From: JANMDU01 sp031375105
GTDB lineage: Bacteria; Pseudomonadota; Gammaproteobacteria; Burkholderiales; Burkholderiaceae_C
Length of the DNA: 64,000 bases
Reading direction: 5' to 3'
Assembly (NCBI GenBank): GCA_031375105.1
Contig: JANMHJ010000021.1
Coordinates: forward strand, 71,885-135,884
The translations under genes and the position numbers were made by a program. The notes under the pieces were generated by a model. That model searched no databases, was not told the origin of the DNA, and saw only the letters and a list, made by a program, of their open reading frames with translations. Of this stretch, positions 7,805-15,935 are shown one piece after another (the first letter of the stretch is position 1; every line of letters begins with the position of its first letter).

Positions 7805-8224
7805 CTATGCATAGTCCTTGCTCTGTTTGTCTGAGCGAGGCCATATGAAGCTGGTGGTTTGCTTTTTCCAGCCTTGCTTTTCATAGAATTCTTCTTTACC
7901 TACAGCAGAAGTTAACGTCGTGAACGAGTAGCCTTCCAAAGAATCTTTCAGGTAGAGCAACATATTAGCTCCGATACCTTTGCTTTGAAATTCAGGATGG
8001 ATCACTAAATCCACAATCAATGCATAAAACTTTCCGTCGTCAACAGTACGCCCGAATCCAACAAGAACATCGTTTGAATATGCAAAACGAACAAAGCTAC
8101 TTTTTTCAAAGGCAGCCTGTATTTCTTGTGGACTCCGGACACCCCAGCCAACGAGAGAAAACAACTCTGAAGCTCTTTGCCAATTGACCATATCGATGTT
8201 GTTACTAAATTCAATATTCATCAT
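7805..8224 (-). CDS. GNAT-family acetyltransferase
   Basis: The roughly 139-residue GNAT-fold protein has VGFGRTVDDGKFYALIVDLVI, then HPEFQSKGIGANMLLYLKD (motif A with the QSKGIG acetyl-CoA loop) and GKEEFYEKQGWKK (motif B). Two adjacent ATGs (8224 and 8221) are possible starts. It is more AT-rich than its neighbours and convergent with plsC, so it may be a later acquisition. The substrate is unknown. Confidence 0.82.
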   Translation of the reverse strand: MMNIEFSNNIDMVNWQRASELFSLVGWGVRSPQEIQAAFEKSSFVRFAYSNDVLVGFGRTVDDGKFYALIVDLVIHPEFQSKGIGANMLLYLKDSLEGYSFTTLTSAVGKEEFYEKQGWKKQTTSFIWPRSDKQSKDYA

Positions 8225-8510
8225 GAGTTGTCTCAGTTTCATTCATTTGGTAAAGGTTTGTGCGCTATAAAAATCACTCGCTTTGAGTTTTATTCCGAGG
8301 TCGTTTTCATAGCAAGAAATCAGAATTTGCAACGCTCTTATTGTTGCCGATTTGTGATGCATACCCTCAACATCTGCTTGCTAATCCTTGATTGAGAAGG
8401 CAATGGGTCGCGAATAATCGCGCAAATCTTCACTCTTATCACGCCACTTTTTTCTTGCTTAGAGAGCAATAGAACCAAATTCTGTCATCAACTACTTCAG
8501 GAGTAACTCA
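8225..8510. other. Non-coding gap, AT-rich, no gene seen
   Basis: These 286 bases between two divergently arranged genes hold no convincing reading frame on either strand. They should contain the promoters of the GNAT gene and of the DUF1800 gene. A small palindrome (GTCGCGAATAATCGCG, near 8407) is visible. An AGGAGTAA site precedes the ATG at 8511. Confidence 0.6.
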
Positions 8511-10577
8511 ATGAAAATCGATTTCTCGGTAAAAACAAATGTCATGAGGCTGTGTGCACGCTGGGGTCAGTTGATGCTGTGGATGGCGATTGGATGGATA
8601 CCTGGTTGGGCTGCTGCCCAGTCTGTCGCCTCGTTCACTGTGGTCAATGCTGACACGGGTGTCGATATCGCCAGCTTTGCGTCAGCTGGCACGGTATCCA
8701 TCGCCACAACAGCAAGAATCAATATCCGCGCCAATGCAATCGGTGCAAAGAGTGTGGTGTTTACTGACGGCTTCAGCACGACAACTCGAATTGAAAACAA
8801 TGCACCCTACGCCTACAAAGGCAACAGCGGCGCAGTCTATGCACCTTGGGCGCCAGCGGTCGGCAGCTACGTGATCAACGCAAAGCCTTATTCTGGATCA
8901 AGCGGCTCTGGCACAGCTGGCAACACGGCCAGACTCTCCCTGACGGTCGTCAGTGGCGTAACGCCACCGCCGCCACCCCCTCCTCCGGTAGCGAACGACA
9001 AGCCTGCGACTCGAAACGACGCCGCGCGCTTCCTAGCGCAAGCCACCTTCGGACCGACGGATCTAGATATTGATCGCTTGATGAGCGTCGGTTACTCGGC
9101 TTGGATCAACGAGCAACTCGCCACGCCAGCCAGTGGCTCGCATTTGGCGTTTTTCAGAACGCTCAAAGATGGAAACGATAAGGAGGTCGCAGCGACTTTC
9201 TGGAAGCAGGCACTCACCGGATCAGATCAACTGCGCCTTCGCATGGCGTATGCGCTGTCTCAAATTTTCGTGATCTCGCTGGAAGACGGAGATGTGGACA
9301 ATTACGATCGTGCAGTCGCTGCTTGGATGGATATGTTGAACGCGCACAGCTTTGGCAACTATCGCGATCTGCTGCAAACCGTATCCACGAATCCGATGAT
9401 GGGCCTCTACCTGACCCATCTTGCGAATCAGAAGGCCGATCCCGCAAGTGGCCGCGTACCTGATGAAAATTACTCACGCGAGCTGATGCAGCTTTTCAGC
9501 ATCGGCTTGGTCGAGCTGGATCAAGATGGCCGCCCTCGCGTGGGCAATGGCGGTGTGGCACGCGAGACTTACACCCCGGCTGATGTTTCGGAACTTGCCA
9601 AGGTATTCACTGGCTGGAGCTGGGCTTGCCCGGCGAAGGATAGGAATTGCTTCTTGCGCGGCGAATCCAATAATCGCAGCGACTCTGACCGTGATTTGAA
9701 GCCCATGGTTGCCTATCCGGATTTTCACAGCGTCGAGGCCAAGGCCTTCTTGGGCATCACCATCCCAGCGGGCACCAGCGCTGCAGACAGCTTACGAATC
9801 GCGCTAGATCGCCTCGCAGCGCATCCTAATGTCGGCCCTTTTATTGGTCGGCAATTGATCCAGCGCTTTACCACCAGCAATCCCAGTCCAGCTTACGTGA
9901 ATGCAGTAGCCAGTGCGTTTAACAACAATGGTGCGGGCCTGCGGGGCGACTTCAAGGCCGTCCTCAAGGCGGTACTGCTCCATCCTGAGGCTCGCTTGGT
10001 GAGCGATGTGTCAGGCAAGGTGCGCGAGCCCGTGCTGCGTTTGTCGGCCTTCGTTCGAGCCTTCCCTCATCGAAGCGTGTCAGGCAAATATGAAATTGAT
10101 CTCACCAACAACCCCGCCAACGCATTGGGCCAAGCGCCCTTGCATGCACCCTCCGTGTTTAACTTTTATAGACCAGGCTATGTTGCGCCAGGCAGCCAAA
10201 GTGCCGCGCGCAATTTGGTGGCTCCCGAATTGCAGATCATCAACGAAACCAGCGTTGCGGGCTACGTCAATTACATGCGCGATAGCATCAGCGGCGGTGT
10301 CGGTTTTTCCGCTGGCTATGGCTTAAATCGGCGCGACCTGCAAGCTGACTACACGGCGGAGCTGGCTCTGGCAAGCGATGTGCCTGCGCTGGTGGATCGC
10401 GTCACGAGCCGCTTGACCTATGGTGCCATCGGTGCTGCACGCCGCGCAGAAATCATCAACGCGGTCAGCAGCATTTCCTTGTCTGGCAATAGCTCACAAA
10501 CCACGGCAAAACGCCAGCGCGTCAATGCCGCCATCCTCCTCACGGTGGCATCCCCCGAATTCATCGTGATCAAGTAA
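8511..10577 (+). CDS. DUF1800 exported protein with N-terminal Ig-like domain
   Basis: The 688-residue product begins with a signal peptide (residues 1-36, LWMAIGWIPGWAAAQ cleavage region). An Ig-like beta domain of about 110 residues follows (with SVVFTDGFSTTTRIENNAPYAY), then a polyproline linker (PPPPPPPP near residue 155) and a DUF1800 domain starting at RNDAARFLAQATFGPT and containing ENYSRELMQLFSIG and LGQAPLHAPSVFNFYRPGY. DUF1800 proteins usually pair with DUF1501 proteins, as here (14 bases to the next gene). The biochemical role of the pair is not settled to my knowledge; export to the periplasm or surface is inferred from the signal. Confidence 0.9.
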   Translation: MKIDFSVKTNVMRLCARWGQLMLWMAIGWIPGWAAAQSVASFTVVNADTGVDIASFASAGTVSIATTARINIRANAIGAKSVVFTDGFSTTTRIENNAPYAYKGNSGAVYAPWAPAVGSYVINAKPYSGSSGSGTAGNTARLSLTVVSGVTPPPPPPPPVANDKPATRNDAARFLAQATFGPTDLDIDRLMSVGYSAWINEQLATPASGSHLAFFRTLKDGNDKEVAATFWKQALTGSDQLRLRMAYALSQIFVISLEDGDVDNYDRAVAAWMDMLNAHSFGNYRDLLQTVSTNPMMGLYLTHLANQKADPASGRVPDENYSRELMQLFSIGLVELDQDGRPRVGNGGVARETYTPADVSELAKVFTGWSWACPAKDRNCFLRGESNNRSDSDRDLKPMVAYPDFHSVEAKAFLGITIPAGTSAADSLRIALDRLAAHPNVGPFIGRQLIQRFTTSNPSPAYVNAVASAFNNNGAGLRGDFKAVLKAVLLHPEARLVSDVSGKVREPVLRLSAFVRAFPHRSVSGKYEIDLTNNPANALGQAPLHAPSVFNFYRPGYVAPGSQSAARNLVAPELQIINETSVAGYVNYMRDSISGGVGFSAGYGLNRRDLQADYTAELALASDVPALVDRVTSRLTYGAIGAARRAEIINAVSSISLSGNSSQTTAKRQRVNAAILLTVASPEFIVIK

Positions 10578-10590
10578 CAGGAAAATAGCC

Positions 10591-12159
10591 ATGCAAAACT
10601 CCAAAAACATCACCGGTGCACCTGCGATCCACGCCCATGCATCGCGTCGTCTCTTCATGCGCCAAGCCAGCGCCTTGTCTCTGGCCGCTGGAGCGGGCGC
10701 TCCGCTGGCATTGAACCTGCTCGCTGCCGGCTCCGCTGCTGCACAAACAGCGGGGGACTACCGTGCGATCGTGTGCCTGTTCATGTTTGGCGGCAACGAT
10801 TCATTCAACATGGTGCTGCCCACCGACAGCGCATCGTGGGCAGCCTACGCCGCGATGCGCGCATCCATTGCGCTACCTGCGCCGGGCACGCCGCTCAATC
10901 CGAGCGCCAGCACCAGCTCTTTGGCGCGATGGGGCGGTGTGCTGCCCATCCTGCCCACCAACCCGCAAGGGCGCAGCTACGCATTGCACCCCCTCATGGG
11001 CAGCCTGCAGACGATGTTCAACACTGATCGACGCTTGGCGGTGATTGCCAATGTGGGCCCCTTGGTCGCCCCAACGACCAAGGAGCAATACAACCAGCCC
11101 TCGCATCCCAGGCCCCTGCGGCTTTTCTCGCATAACGATCAACAAAGCATGTGGCAAACCATGATGCCGGAAGGTGCGACAGCGGGCTGGGGCGGTCGCA
11201 TGGCCGACCAACTTGCAAGCAGCAACAGCGCAGCAGCGTTTACCGCCATCTCCGCTTCAGGCAATGCCGTCTGGTTATCGGGGCAGCAAGTGCGCCAATA
11301 CCAAGTCAGCGGCATGGGCGCCCAGCGCCTTGGAGCTGACAATAACAACCTCGTCTACGAATCCTCGGCGGTTGCCAATGCACTGAACAACATTGTTCGT
11401 AGCGCTCAAGGCAGCCATGTCCTTGAGGCCGATGTGGCTGCCATTGCCGCCCGCTCCATCGCCGCTGAAAGCACCCTGCGCGGCGCACTGCGCCCACCCA
11501 ACGATCCCGCATTTGGAACACCAGCATCGGGCAGCTACAACCCCAGCAGCGACCCCAAGCTCGCATACATCAGCCCGTCTAACGGTAAGCCTGAGTTCAG
11601 CGCCTTAGCGCAGCAATTGCAGGTGGTCGCGCGCCTCGTGCAAGCAGGCATGTCAGGGGCAACGGGTGTGAAGCGGCAGGTGTTTTTTGTGAGTGTGGGC
11701 GGGTTTGACACCCACAACAATCAAAACCAGCAACACAACGAATTGATGGCGCGGGTGGCACATGCGATGCAGTATTTCGACACCACGCTGGGAGCCATCA
11801 ACGCACGTAACAACGTCACCACCTTTACCGCCAGCGACTTTGGTCGCACCTTCACCACCAATGGTGACGGCACCGATCATGGCTGGGGTGCGCATCAGTT
11901 TGTGATGGGTGGCGCGGTGCGCGGCGGCGATCTATTCGGTACATTCCCGACCCTGGTTGCCAAGAAGCAGGGTAGTAACGATTTCGACAGCCCCGATCAG
12001 GTAAAAAATGGTGCGATGCTGCCCACGACTTCGGTCGATCAGTTAGGCAGCACGCTAGGCCGCTGGTTCGGCCTGTCAGACCGTCAGGCACTGTCGGTGT
12101 TTCCGAATTTGGCGAATTTTGATATTGCGGCACGCAATCTGGGGTTTATGCGAGCATGA
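10591..12159 (+). CDS. DUF1501 Tat-exported protein
   Basis: The 522-residue protein starts with a twin-arginine signal (SRRLFMRQASALSLAAGAG, Arg-Arg near residues 18-19, cleavage after AAAQ). The DUF1501 (sulfatase-like fold) body has CLFMFGGNDSFNMVLP, SHPRPLRLFSHNDQQSMWQT, FFVSVGGFDTHNNQNQQH, FTASDFGRTFTTNGDGTDHG and WGAHQFVMGGAV. The Asp/His-rich blocks resemble the metal site of alkaline-phosphatase-superfamily proteins. Tat export means it folds, and perhaps binds a metal, before leaving the cytoplasm. It is cotranscribed with the DUF1800 gene. The substrate is unknown. Confidence 0.9.
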   Translation: MQNSKNITGAPAIHAHASRRLFMRQASALSLAAGAGAPLALNLLAAGSAAAQTAGDYRAIVCLFMFGGNDSFNMVLPTDSASWAAYAAMRASIALPAPGTPLNPSASTSSLARWGGVLPILPTNPQGRSYALHPLMGSLQTMFNTDRRLAVIANVGPLVAPTTKEQYNQPSHPRPLRLFSHNDQQSMWQTMMPEGATAGWGGRMADQLASSNSAAAFTAISASGNAVWLSGQQVRQYQVSGMGAQRLGADNNNLVYESSAVANALNNIVRSAQGSHVLEADVAAIAARSIAAESTLRGALRPPNDPAFGTPASGSYNPSSDPKLAYISPSNGKPEFSALAQQLQVVARLVQAGMSGATGVKRQVFFVSVGGFDTHNNQNQQHNELMARVAHAMQYFDTTLGAINARNNVTTFTASDFGRTFTTNGDGTDHGWGAHQFVMGGAVRGGDLFGTFPTLVAKKQGSNDFDSPDQVKNGAMLPTTSVDQLGSTLGRWFGLSDRQALSVFPNLANFDIAARNLGFMRA

Positions 12160-12239
12160 TCAAGTCAACTCTTGATGATCACAAGGAGTGGTTGGTGTCC
12201 ACACTTCGGGGACAGGTTCAATACAAGGCAGCGGAGAAT

Positions 12240-12303
12240 CGCTATTAATTCAATAGCATACTACGCACAGAATATAACGGGTAGAAGCCGATTTGGCTTA
12301 AAA
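12240..12303 (+). repeat. R60 dispersed repeat, copy 5
   Basis: One of the cleanest copies: GCTATTAATTCAATAGC palindrome, ATACTACGCACAG, ATATAACGGGTAGAAGCC and GATTTGGCTTAAAAA. It lies between the convergent DUF1501 gene and the ABC ATPase gene, three bases from the latter's stop. Confidence 0.92.
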
Positions 12304-12305
12304 AA

Positions 12306-13379
12306 TCAGAAGGTCACCACATGATCCACTTCAGCGCGAATCCCGATCCACTCGCCGAGTTTGTGGTCATGGTGGCTGGGCACATGCGCCATCACTTGTT
12401 CGCCGGTTTTGAGTTCTAGCGTGTAGAGAAACTCATTGCCGCGAAAGGCTTTGCGGATGATCTTGGCTTGTACGGGGGAGGCATCGTCGTGAATGATGTC
12501 GTCTGCGCGTAGCAAAACTTCTACTTCGCCTTCGGGCAAAGCTTCCAATATGTCTGGGCTGATATCGTGCAGCTCGCCCACGGGCGTGACGACGTGTTTA
12601 TGCAGGCCGCCATCTTCCTCATGCAGCTCCACGCGGGCTTTGGCAAACACACCGTGGCCAATGAAATCAGCCACGAAGCGGGTGGCGGGGCGGTGATAGA
12701 GCGTGTAGGCATCGGCCCATTGGTGCAGCTTGCCTTCATGCATCACGCCGATCACATCGCCTGTGGCAAAAGCCTCCAGCTGATCATGCGTCACCATCAG
12801 CGCCGTGGCACCCGCAGCTTTCAAAATACCGCGCACTTCATGGGCTAAGCGCTCGCGCAAATCCACATCCAGATTGGAGAACGGCTCATCGAGCAGCAGC
12901 AATTGCGGCTTAGGTGCCAGCGCCCGGGCAAGCGCCACGCGCTGCTGCTGCCCACCTGACAATTCATGCGGCATGCTGCGCCGCGAGGCTTCCAAGCCCA
13001 CCAGCGCGAGCACCTCGCGCACCCGCTCGCGCCGCTCGGCATCAGGCAAATGCATGATGCCAAAAGCCACGTTGCGGCCAATGTCCATGTGCGGAAAGAG
13101 TGCGTAATCTTGAAACACCATGCCGATGCGCCGCTGTTCGGGCGCTTTGGTGAACGCTGCACTGCTCACAGTTTCCCCGGCCAGCTCGACGCTGCCGCCG
13201 CTCAAGGGCTCCAGCCCGGCCACCGCTCTGAGCAGCGTCGTTTTGCCGCAGCCTGAAGGCCCGATCAACACGCCGATCTCGCCTGCTTTCAAGCCAAAGC
13301 TCACGCCATCCACCGCGCTGGGCGCTTGAGGCAGCTGGCTTTCGTAGCGCACGCTTAAGTTGTTGAGTTGGAGGAACAT
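12306..13379 (-). CDS. fbpC: Iron(III)-type ABC transporter ATP-binding protein (FbpC-like)
   Basis: The 357-residue cytoplasmic ATPase has Walker A GPSGCGKTT, Q-loop VFQDYALFPH, signature LSGGQQQRVALARALA, Walker B LLLLDEPFSNLD, the switch His in MVTHDQLEA and a C-terminal TOBE region (from about residue 240). This length and C-terminal domain fit the iron/spermidine/sulfate class. Pairing with a two-domain permease across a Fur-box-like palindrome points to iron(III). The ATG at 13379 has a GGAG-containing leader (TTGGAGG is on the other strand, so the site is weak); an upstream in-frame ATG is less likely as it would overlap the Fur-type site. Confidence 0.88.
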   Translation of the reverse strand: MFLQLNNLSVRYESQLPQAPSAVDGVSFGLKAGEIGVLIGPSGCGKTTLLRAVAGLEPLSGGSVELAGETVSSAAFTKAPEQRRIGMVFQDYALFPHMDIGRNVAFGIMHLPDAERRERVREVLALVGLEASRRSMPHELSGGQQQRVALARALAPKPQLLLLDEPFSNLDVDLRERLAHEVRGILKAAGATALMVTHDQLEAFATGDVIGVMHEGKLHQWADAYTLYHRPATRFVADFIGHGVFAKARVELHEEDGGLHKHVVTPVGELHDISPDILEALPEGEVEVLLRADDIIHDDASPVQAKIIRKAFRGNEFLYTLELKTGEQVMAHVPSHHDHKLGEWIGIRAEVDHVVTF

Positions 13380-13391
13380 CAAGCGTATTCT

Positions 13392-13412
13392 AAATGAGTA
13401 CAATTCTCATTT
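13392..13412. promoter_or_regulatory. Fur-box-like palindrome in the fbpC/fbpB divergent promoter
   Basis: AAATGAG - seven bases - CTCATTT is a near-perfect inverted repeat matching the AATGAGAATNATTCTCATT type of Fur site. It lies 12 bases from the ATPase start and 19 bases from the permease start, so Fur with ferrous iron could block both promoters. Confidence 0.75.
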
Positions 13413-13431
13413 AAATACATAAGCCTATCTT

Positions 13432-15063
13432 TTGCAACGCCTTTTCAAAATCCCTTTGCTGCTGATTGCCCTGCTGGTGGCGCTGCCTGTGCTGGCGATT
13501 TTTGCATCGCTGCTGCAATGGAACAGCGCCAGCTCGGATATTTTGGCGCAGATGGCAAGCACGGTGTTGCCGCGTTACGCTATCACATCCATAGCACTCT
13601 GCGCAGCAGTTGCAACGGGTACAGCCCTGATTGGCATGTCAACTGCCTGCGCGGTAACGCTTTTTGAATTCAAAGGCAGGCGCATGTTTGAATGGGCACT
13701 GCTCTTGCCGCTGGCGATGCCTGCGTATGTCTCGGCCTACGCTTACACCGATTTTTTGCAGTATTCAGGCCCTGCACAAAATTGGATAAGGGATAGTTTT
13801 GGCCTGCAAGGCCGCGTGTTGCCTGAGATTCGCAGCACCTGGGGCGCGGCGCTGCTGTTTATTTTTACGCTTTATCCGTATGTTTATCTGCTGGCGCGCG
13901 CTGCCTTGGCAGAGCGGGCGGCGCATTTGATGGAAGCGGCTCGCCTGCTCGGCGCGCCCTTGGGCACCCGCGTGCGACGCATCGCGCTGCCGCTGGCTCG
14001 CCCGGCGGTGGCAGCAGGCGTGGCGCTGGCGCTGATGGAAACGCTGGCCGATTACGGCGTATCCAGCTATTTCGGCATTCAAACCTTCACAGCAGGCATT
14101 TACAAAGCTTGGCTCGCGATGGACTCCCCAATAGCCGCCGCGCAACTGGCTGTGATGCTGCTGATCGTGGTGGCTGTGCTGTTGAAAATTGAGCGGCATG
14201 CGCAGAAGCGGATGCGCTTTTCTGCGAGCAAAGGATCTCGCGGAGGCAGCATGGAAGCCAAGCCTGTGTTGCTCACGGGCACACGGCAATTGAATGCGCA
14301 ATTGCTCTGCGCGTTGCCGATCTTCCTGGGCTTTACGCTGCCTGTTCTGATGATGCTGCGGCCTTTGCTCAGCGGCTTCTCAGATGCAGACGCCATCCCG
14401 CTGCGTTTGGCAGACTTTGCGCAATGGGCACTGAACAGTTTCAAACTCGCAGGGATTGCTGCGCTGCTGGCCACGGCGCTGGCGCTGCTGCTGGCTTTCT
14501 CGCAGCGCCGCAGCCCAAATCAAAAGAGCAGCCGCTTCACGCAAGCCATCGCGAAAATCGTGGGCATGGGCTATGCCGTGCCAGGCGCGGTGATCGTGGT
14601 GGGCTTGCTGATACCGGTAGGTTTGTTGCAGCAATGGCGGCCTGAATGGAGCATCGGCGCACTCGTCACCACCACCGTGCTCGGCGTCGTTTGGGCGTAT
14701 TTGGTGCGCTTTACGGCTGTGGCACTGCAAAGCATCCAAAGCGGTTATTCGCGCATCCCGCAAAGCTACGACGATACCGCCCGCATGCTCGGCAGCAATG
14801 GTTTTGAGCTGCTTACGCGCGTGCATGCACCGCTCCTGCGCCGCAGCGCCTTGGTTGGCATGCTGCTCGTCTTCGTGGACGTGATGAAAGAGCTTCCCGC
14901 CACGCTGGTGCTACGCCCTTTTAACCACGACACGCTAGCTGTGGTGGCTTATCAATTGGCCAAAGACGAACGCCTGGCTGAGGCCGCCCTGCCCTCGCTG
15001 GCGCTGGTTTTTGTGGGCTTGATCCCGGTGATCTTGCTCAGCCGATCTTTGCGCACACGCTGA
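13432..15063 (+). CDS. fbpB: Iron(III)-type ABC transporter permease, two-domain (FbpB-like)
   Basis: The 543-residue inner-membrane protein has about 12 hydrophobic segments and two copies of the permease EAA loop (EAARLLGAPLGTRVRRIALPLARP near residue 165 and DTARMLGSNGFELLTRVHAPLLRR near residue 450), as in fused FbpB permeases. No ATG or GTG is available near the front; TTG at 13432 gives a proper first membrane segment and leaves a very short leader after the Fur-type site. Residues 49-68 (transmembrane segment 2) are coded by an R60-like sequence without change of length. No periplasmic iron-binding protein gene is adjacent, so the transporter depends on one encoded elsewhere. Confidence 0.88.
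   Translation: MQRLFKIPLLLIALLVALPVLAIFASLLQWNSASSDILAQMASTVLPRYAITSIALCAAVATGTALIGMSTACAVTLFEFKGRRMFEWALLLPLAMPAYVSAYAYTDFLQYSGPAQNWIRDSFGLQGRVLPEIRSTWGAALLFIFTLYPYVYLLARAALAERAAHLMEAARLLGAPLGTRVRRIALPLARPAVAAGVALALMETLADYGVSSYFGIQTFTAGIYKAWLAMDSPIAAAQLAVMLLIVVAVLLKIERHAQKRMRFSASKGSRGGSMEAKPVLLTGTRQLNAQLLCALPIFLGFTLPVLMMLRPLLSGFSDADAIPLRLADFAQWALNSFKLAGIAALLATALALLLAFSQRRSPNQKSSRFTQAIAKIVGMGYAVPGAVIVVGLLIPVGLLQQWRPEWSIGALVTTTVLGVVWAYLVRFTAVALQSIQSGYSRIPQSYDDTARMLGSNGFELLTRVHAPLLRRSALVGMLLVFVDVMKELPATLVLRPFNHDTLAVVAYQLAKDERLAEAALPSLALVFVGLIPVILLSRSLRTR
13579..13637 (+). repeat. R60-like sequence inside fbpB
   Basis: It contains GCTATCACATCCATAGC, a perfect 16-base core ATAGCACTCTGCGCAG, then AACGGGTACAGCCC and ATTGGC. 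By eye about three quarters of 57 positions match the consensus. It lies wholly in the coding frame and encodes YAITSIALCAAVATGTALIG. Confidence 0.6.
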
Positions 15064-15214
15064 ACTGTCAATCCAACCGTCACCAACACGCTTGCAGCAT
15101 CAGCTTGATGCGCTCACGATCTGAGCTTGTGTGCCATGATGCATCATTCCTCCACTGATCGCATCTCTGCCTTACCTCACCAAACAAGAAACCATTTGCG
15201 GCCATGGCGCGGAT

Positions 15215-15847
15215 TTGCAGATTCGCTCTTTGCTTGATCGCAGCCAATTCGACGATGCGCTGGGCGATGCTGAGCAGGCGGGCATTTCCTCAGCGGCTTG
15301 GCCATTGTTTGGCCTGCTCTGGCCTTCAGGTCGCGTATTGGCGGGAGCCATGGTGTTGTTTGAAATTCAGGGCAAACGCATTCTGGAGCTGGGCTGCGGG
15401 CTCGCATTGGCCAGCTTGGTGCTTCATCGGCGCGGCGCTGACATCACGGCCAGCGACAACCATCCGCTCACACCCGCCTTCCTTCTTGAAAATCTGCGCT
15501 TGAATCACATGCCCGCCATGAAATACCAAACAGGCAACTGGGCTCAGGCCCATGCCGATTTGGGCGAGTTTGATCTGATCATTGGCAGCGACGTGCTCTA
15601 TGACCGCGACCAACCCGAGCAACTTTCGCAATTTGTAAGCGCACATTCGGCGCGGCGCGTACAGGTGTTGATCGTTGATCCAAACCGTGGCAACCAATCC
15701 AGCTTCAATCGTAAGATGGGCTTGCTAGGCTATGCCCACAGCCCACAGCGCATCACCCACCTGCCCGATGGCACGGCCTACAAAGGCCAACTGCACAGCT
15801 ACTGCCGAAGTCACTCTGAATCTGAATTTTTAAAAGAAATAGCCTGA
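15215..15847 (+). CDS. Class I SAM-dependent methyltransferase with altered ends
   Basis: The product (about 210 residues from TTG 15215) has SAM motif I ILELGCGLALASLVLHRRGA, DITASDNHPLTPAF, and FDLIIGSDVLYDRDQPEQL, as in small nicotinamide/lysine-methyltransferase-like proteins. Protein-like sequence continues in frame upstream (SLPYLTKQETICGHGADL) as far as a stop at 15137, but no ATG or GTG is available there. The true start is therefore non-standard (CTG 15155 or ATT 15146), or a base is missing. At the 3' end an IS1595-family element inserted. The native end EIGILPL-stop, still readable by joining 15842 to 16912, became EIA-stop. Confidence 0.75.
   Translation: MQIRSLLDRSQFDDALGDAEQAGISSAAWPLFGLLWPSGRVLAGAMVLFEIQGKRILELGCGLALASLVLHRRGADITASDNHPLTPAFLLENLRLNHMPAMKYQTGNWAQAHADLGEFDLIIGSDVLYDRDQPEQLSQFVSAHSARRVQVLIVDPNRGNQSSFNRKMGLLGYAHSPQRITHLPDGTAYKGQLHSYCRSHSESEFLKEIA
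15828..15842 (-). repeat. R60 dispersed repeat copy 7, left fragment (cut by the IS)
   Basis: The TTTTTAAAAGAAATAG here is the reverse-oriented right end (CTTAAAA side) of a repeat whose remainder continues at 16912 beyond the insertion sequence. It codes for the C-terminus of the methyltransferase. Confidence 0.6.
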
Positions 15848-15863
15848 TTAGCCATCTGCCTCA
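15843..15863 (+). repeat. Left terminal inverted repeat of the IS
   Basis: This 21-bp end begins CCTGATTAGCC and is the exact reverse complement of 16883-16903. The first bases (CCTGA) create the new TGA stop of the methyltransferase gene. Confidence 0.93.
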
Positions 15864-15935
15864 GACCGTACTTGCGTCTTCTGGGGAAATCGTGGATACT
15901 GTACGAATGTCCAGTTTTCCTATGAGGTGATGACA

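Noticed and set aside
8177..8395. 72-codon frame in the gap before the DUF1800 gene
   Set aside because: It overlaps the start of a GNAT gene on the other strand, lacks a ribosome site and has no recognisable sequence.
12306..13403. FbpC starting at 13403
   Set aside because: It would place the Fur-type operator inside the coding sequence, and MFLQLNNLSVRYE at 13379 is the family-like beginning.
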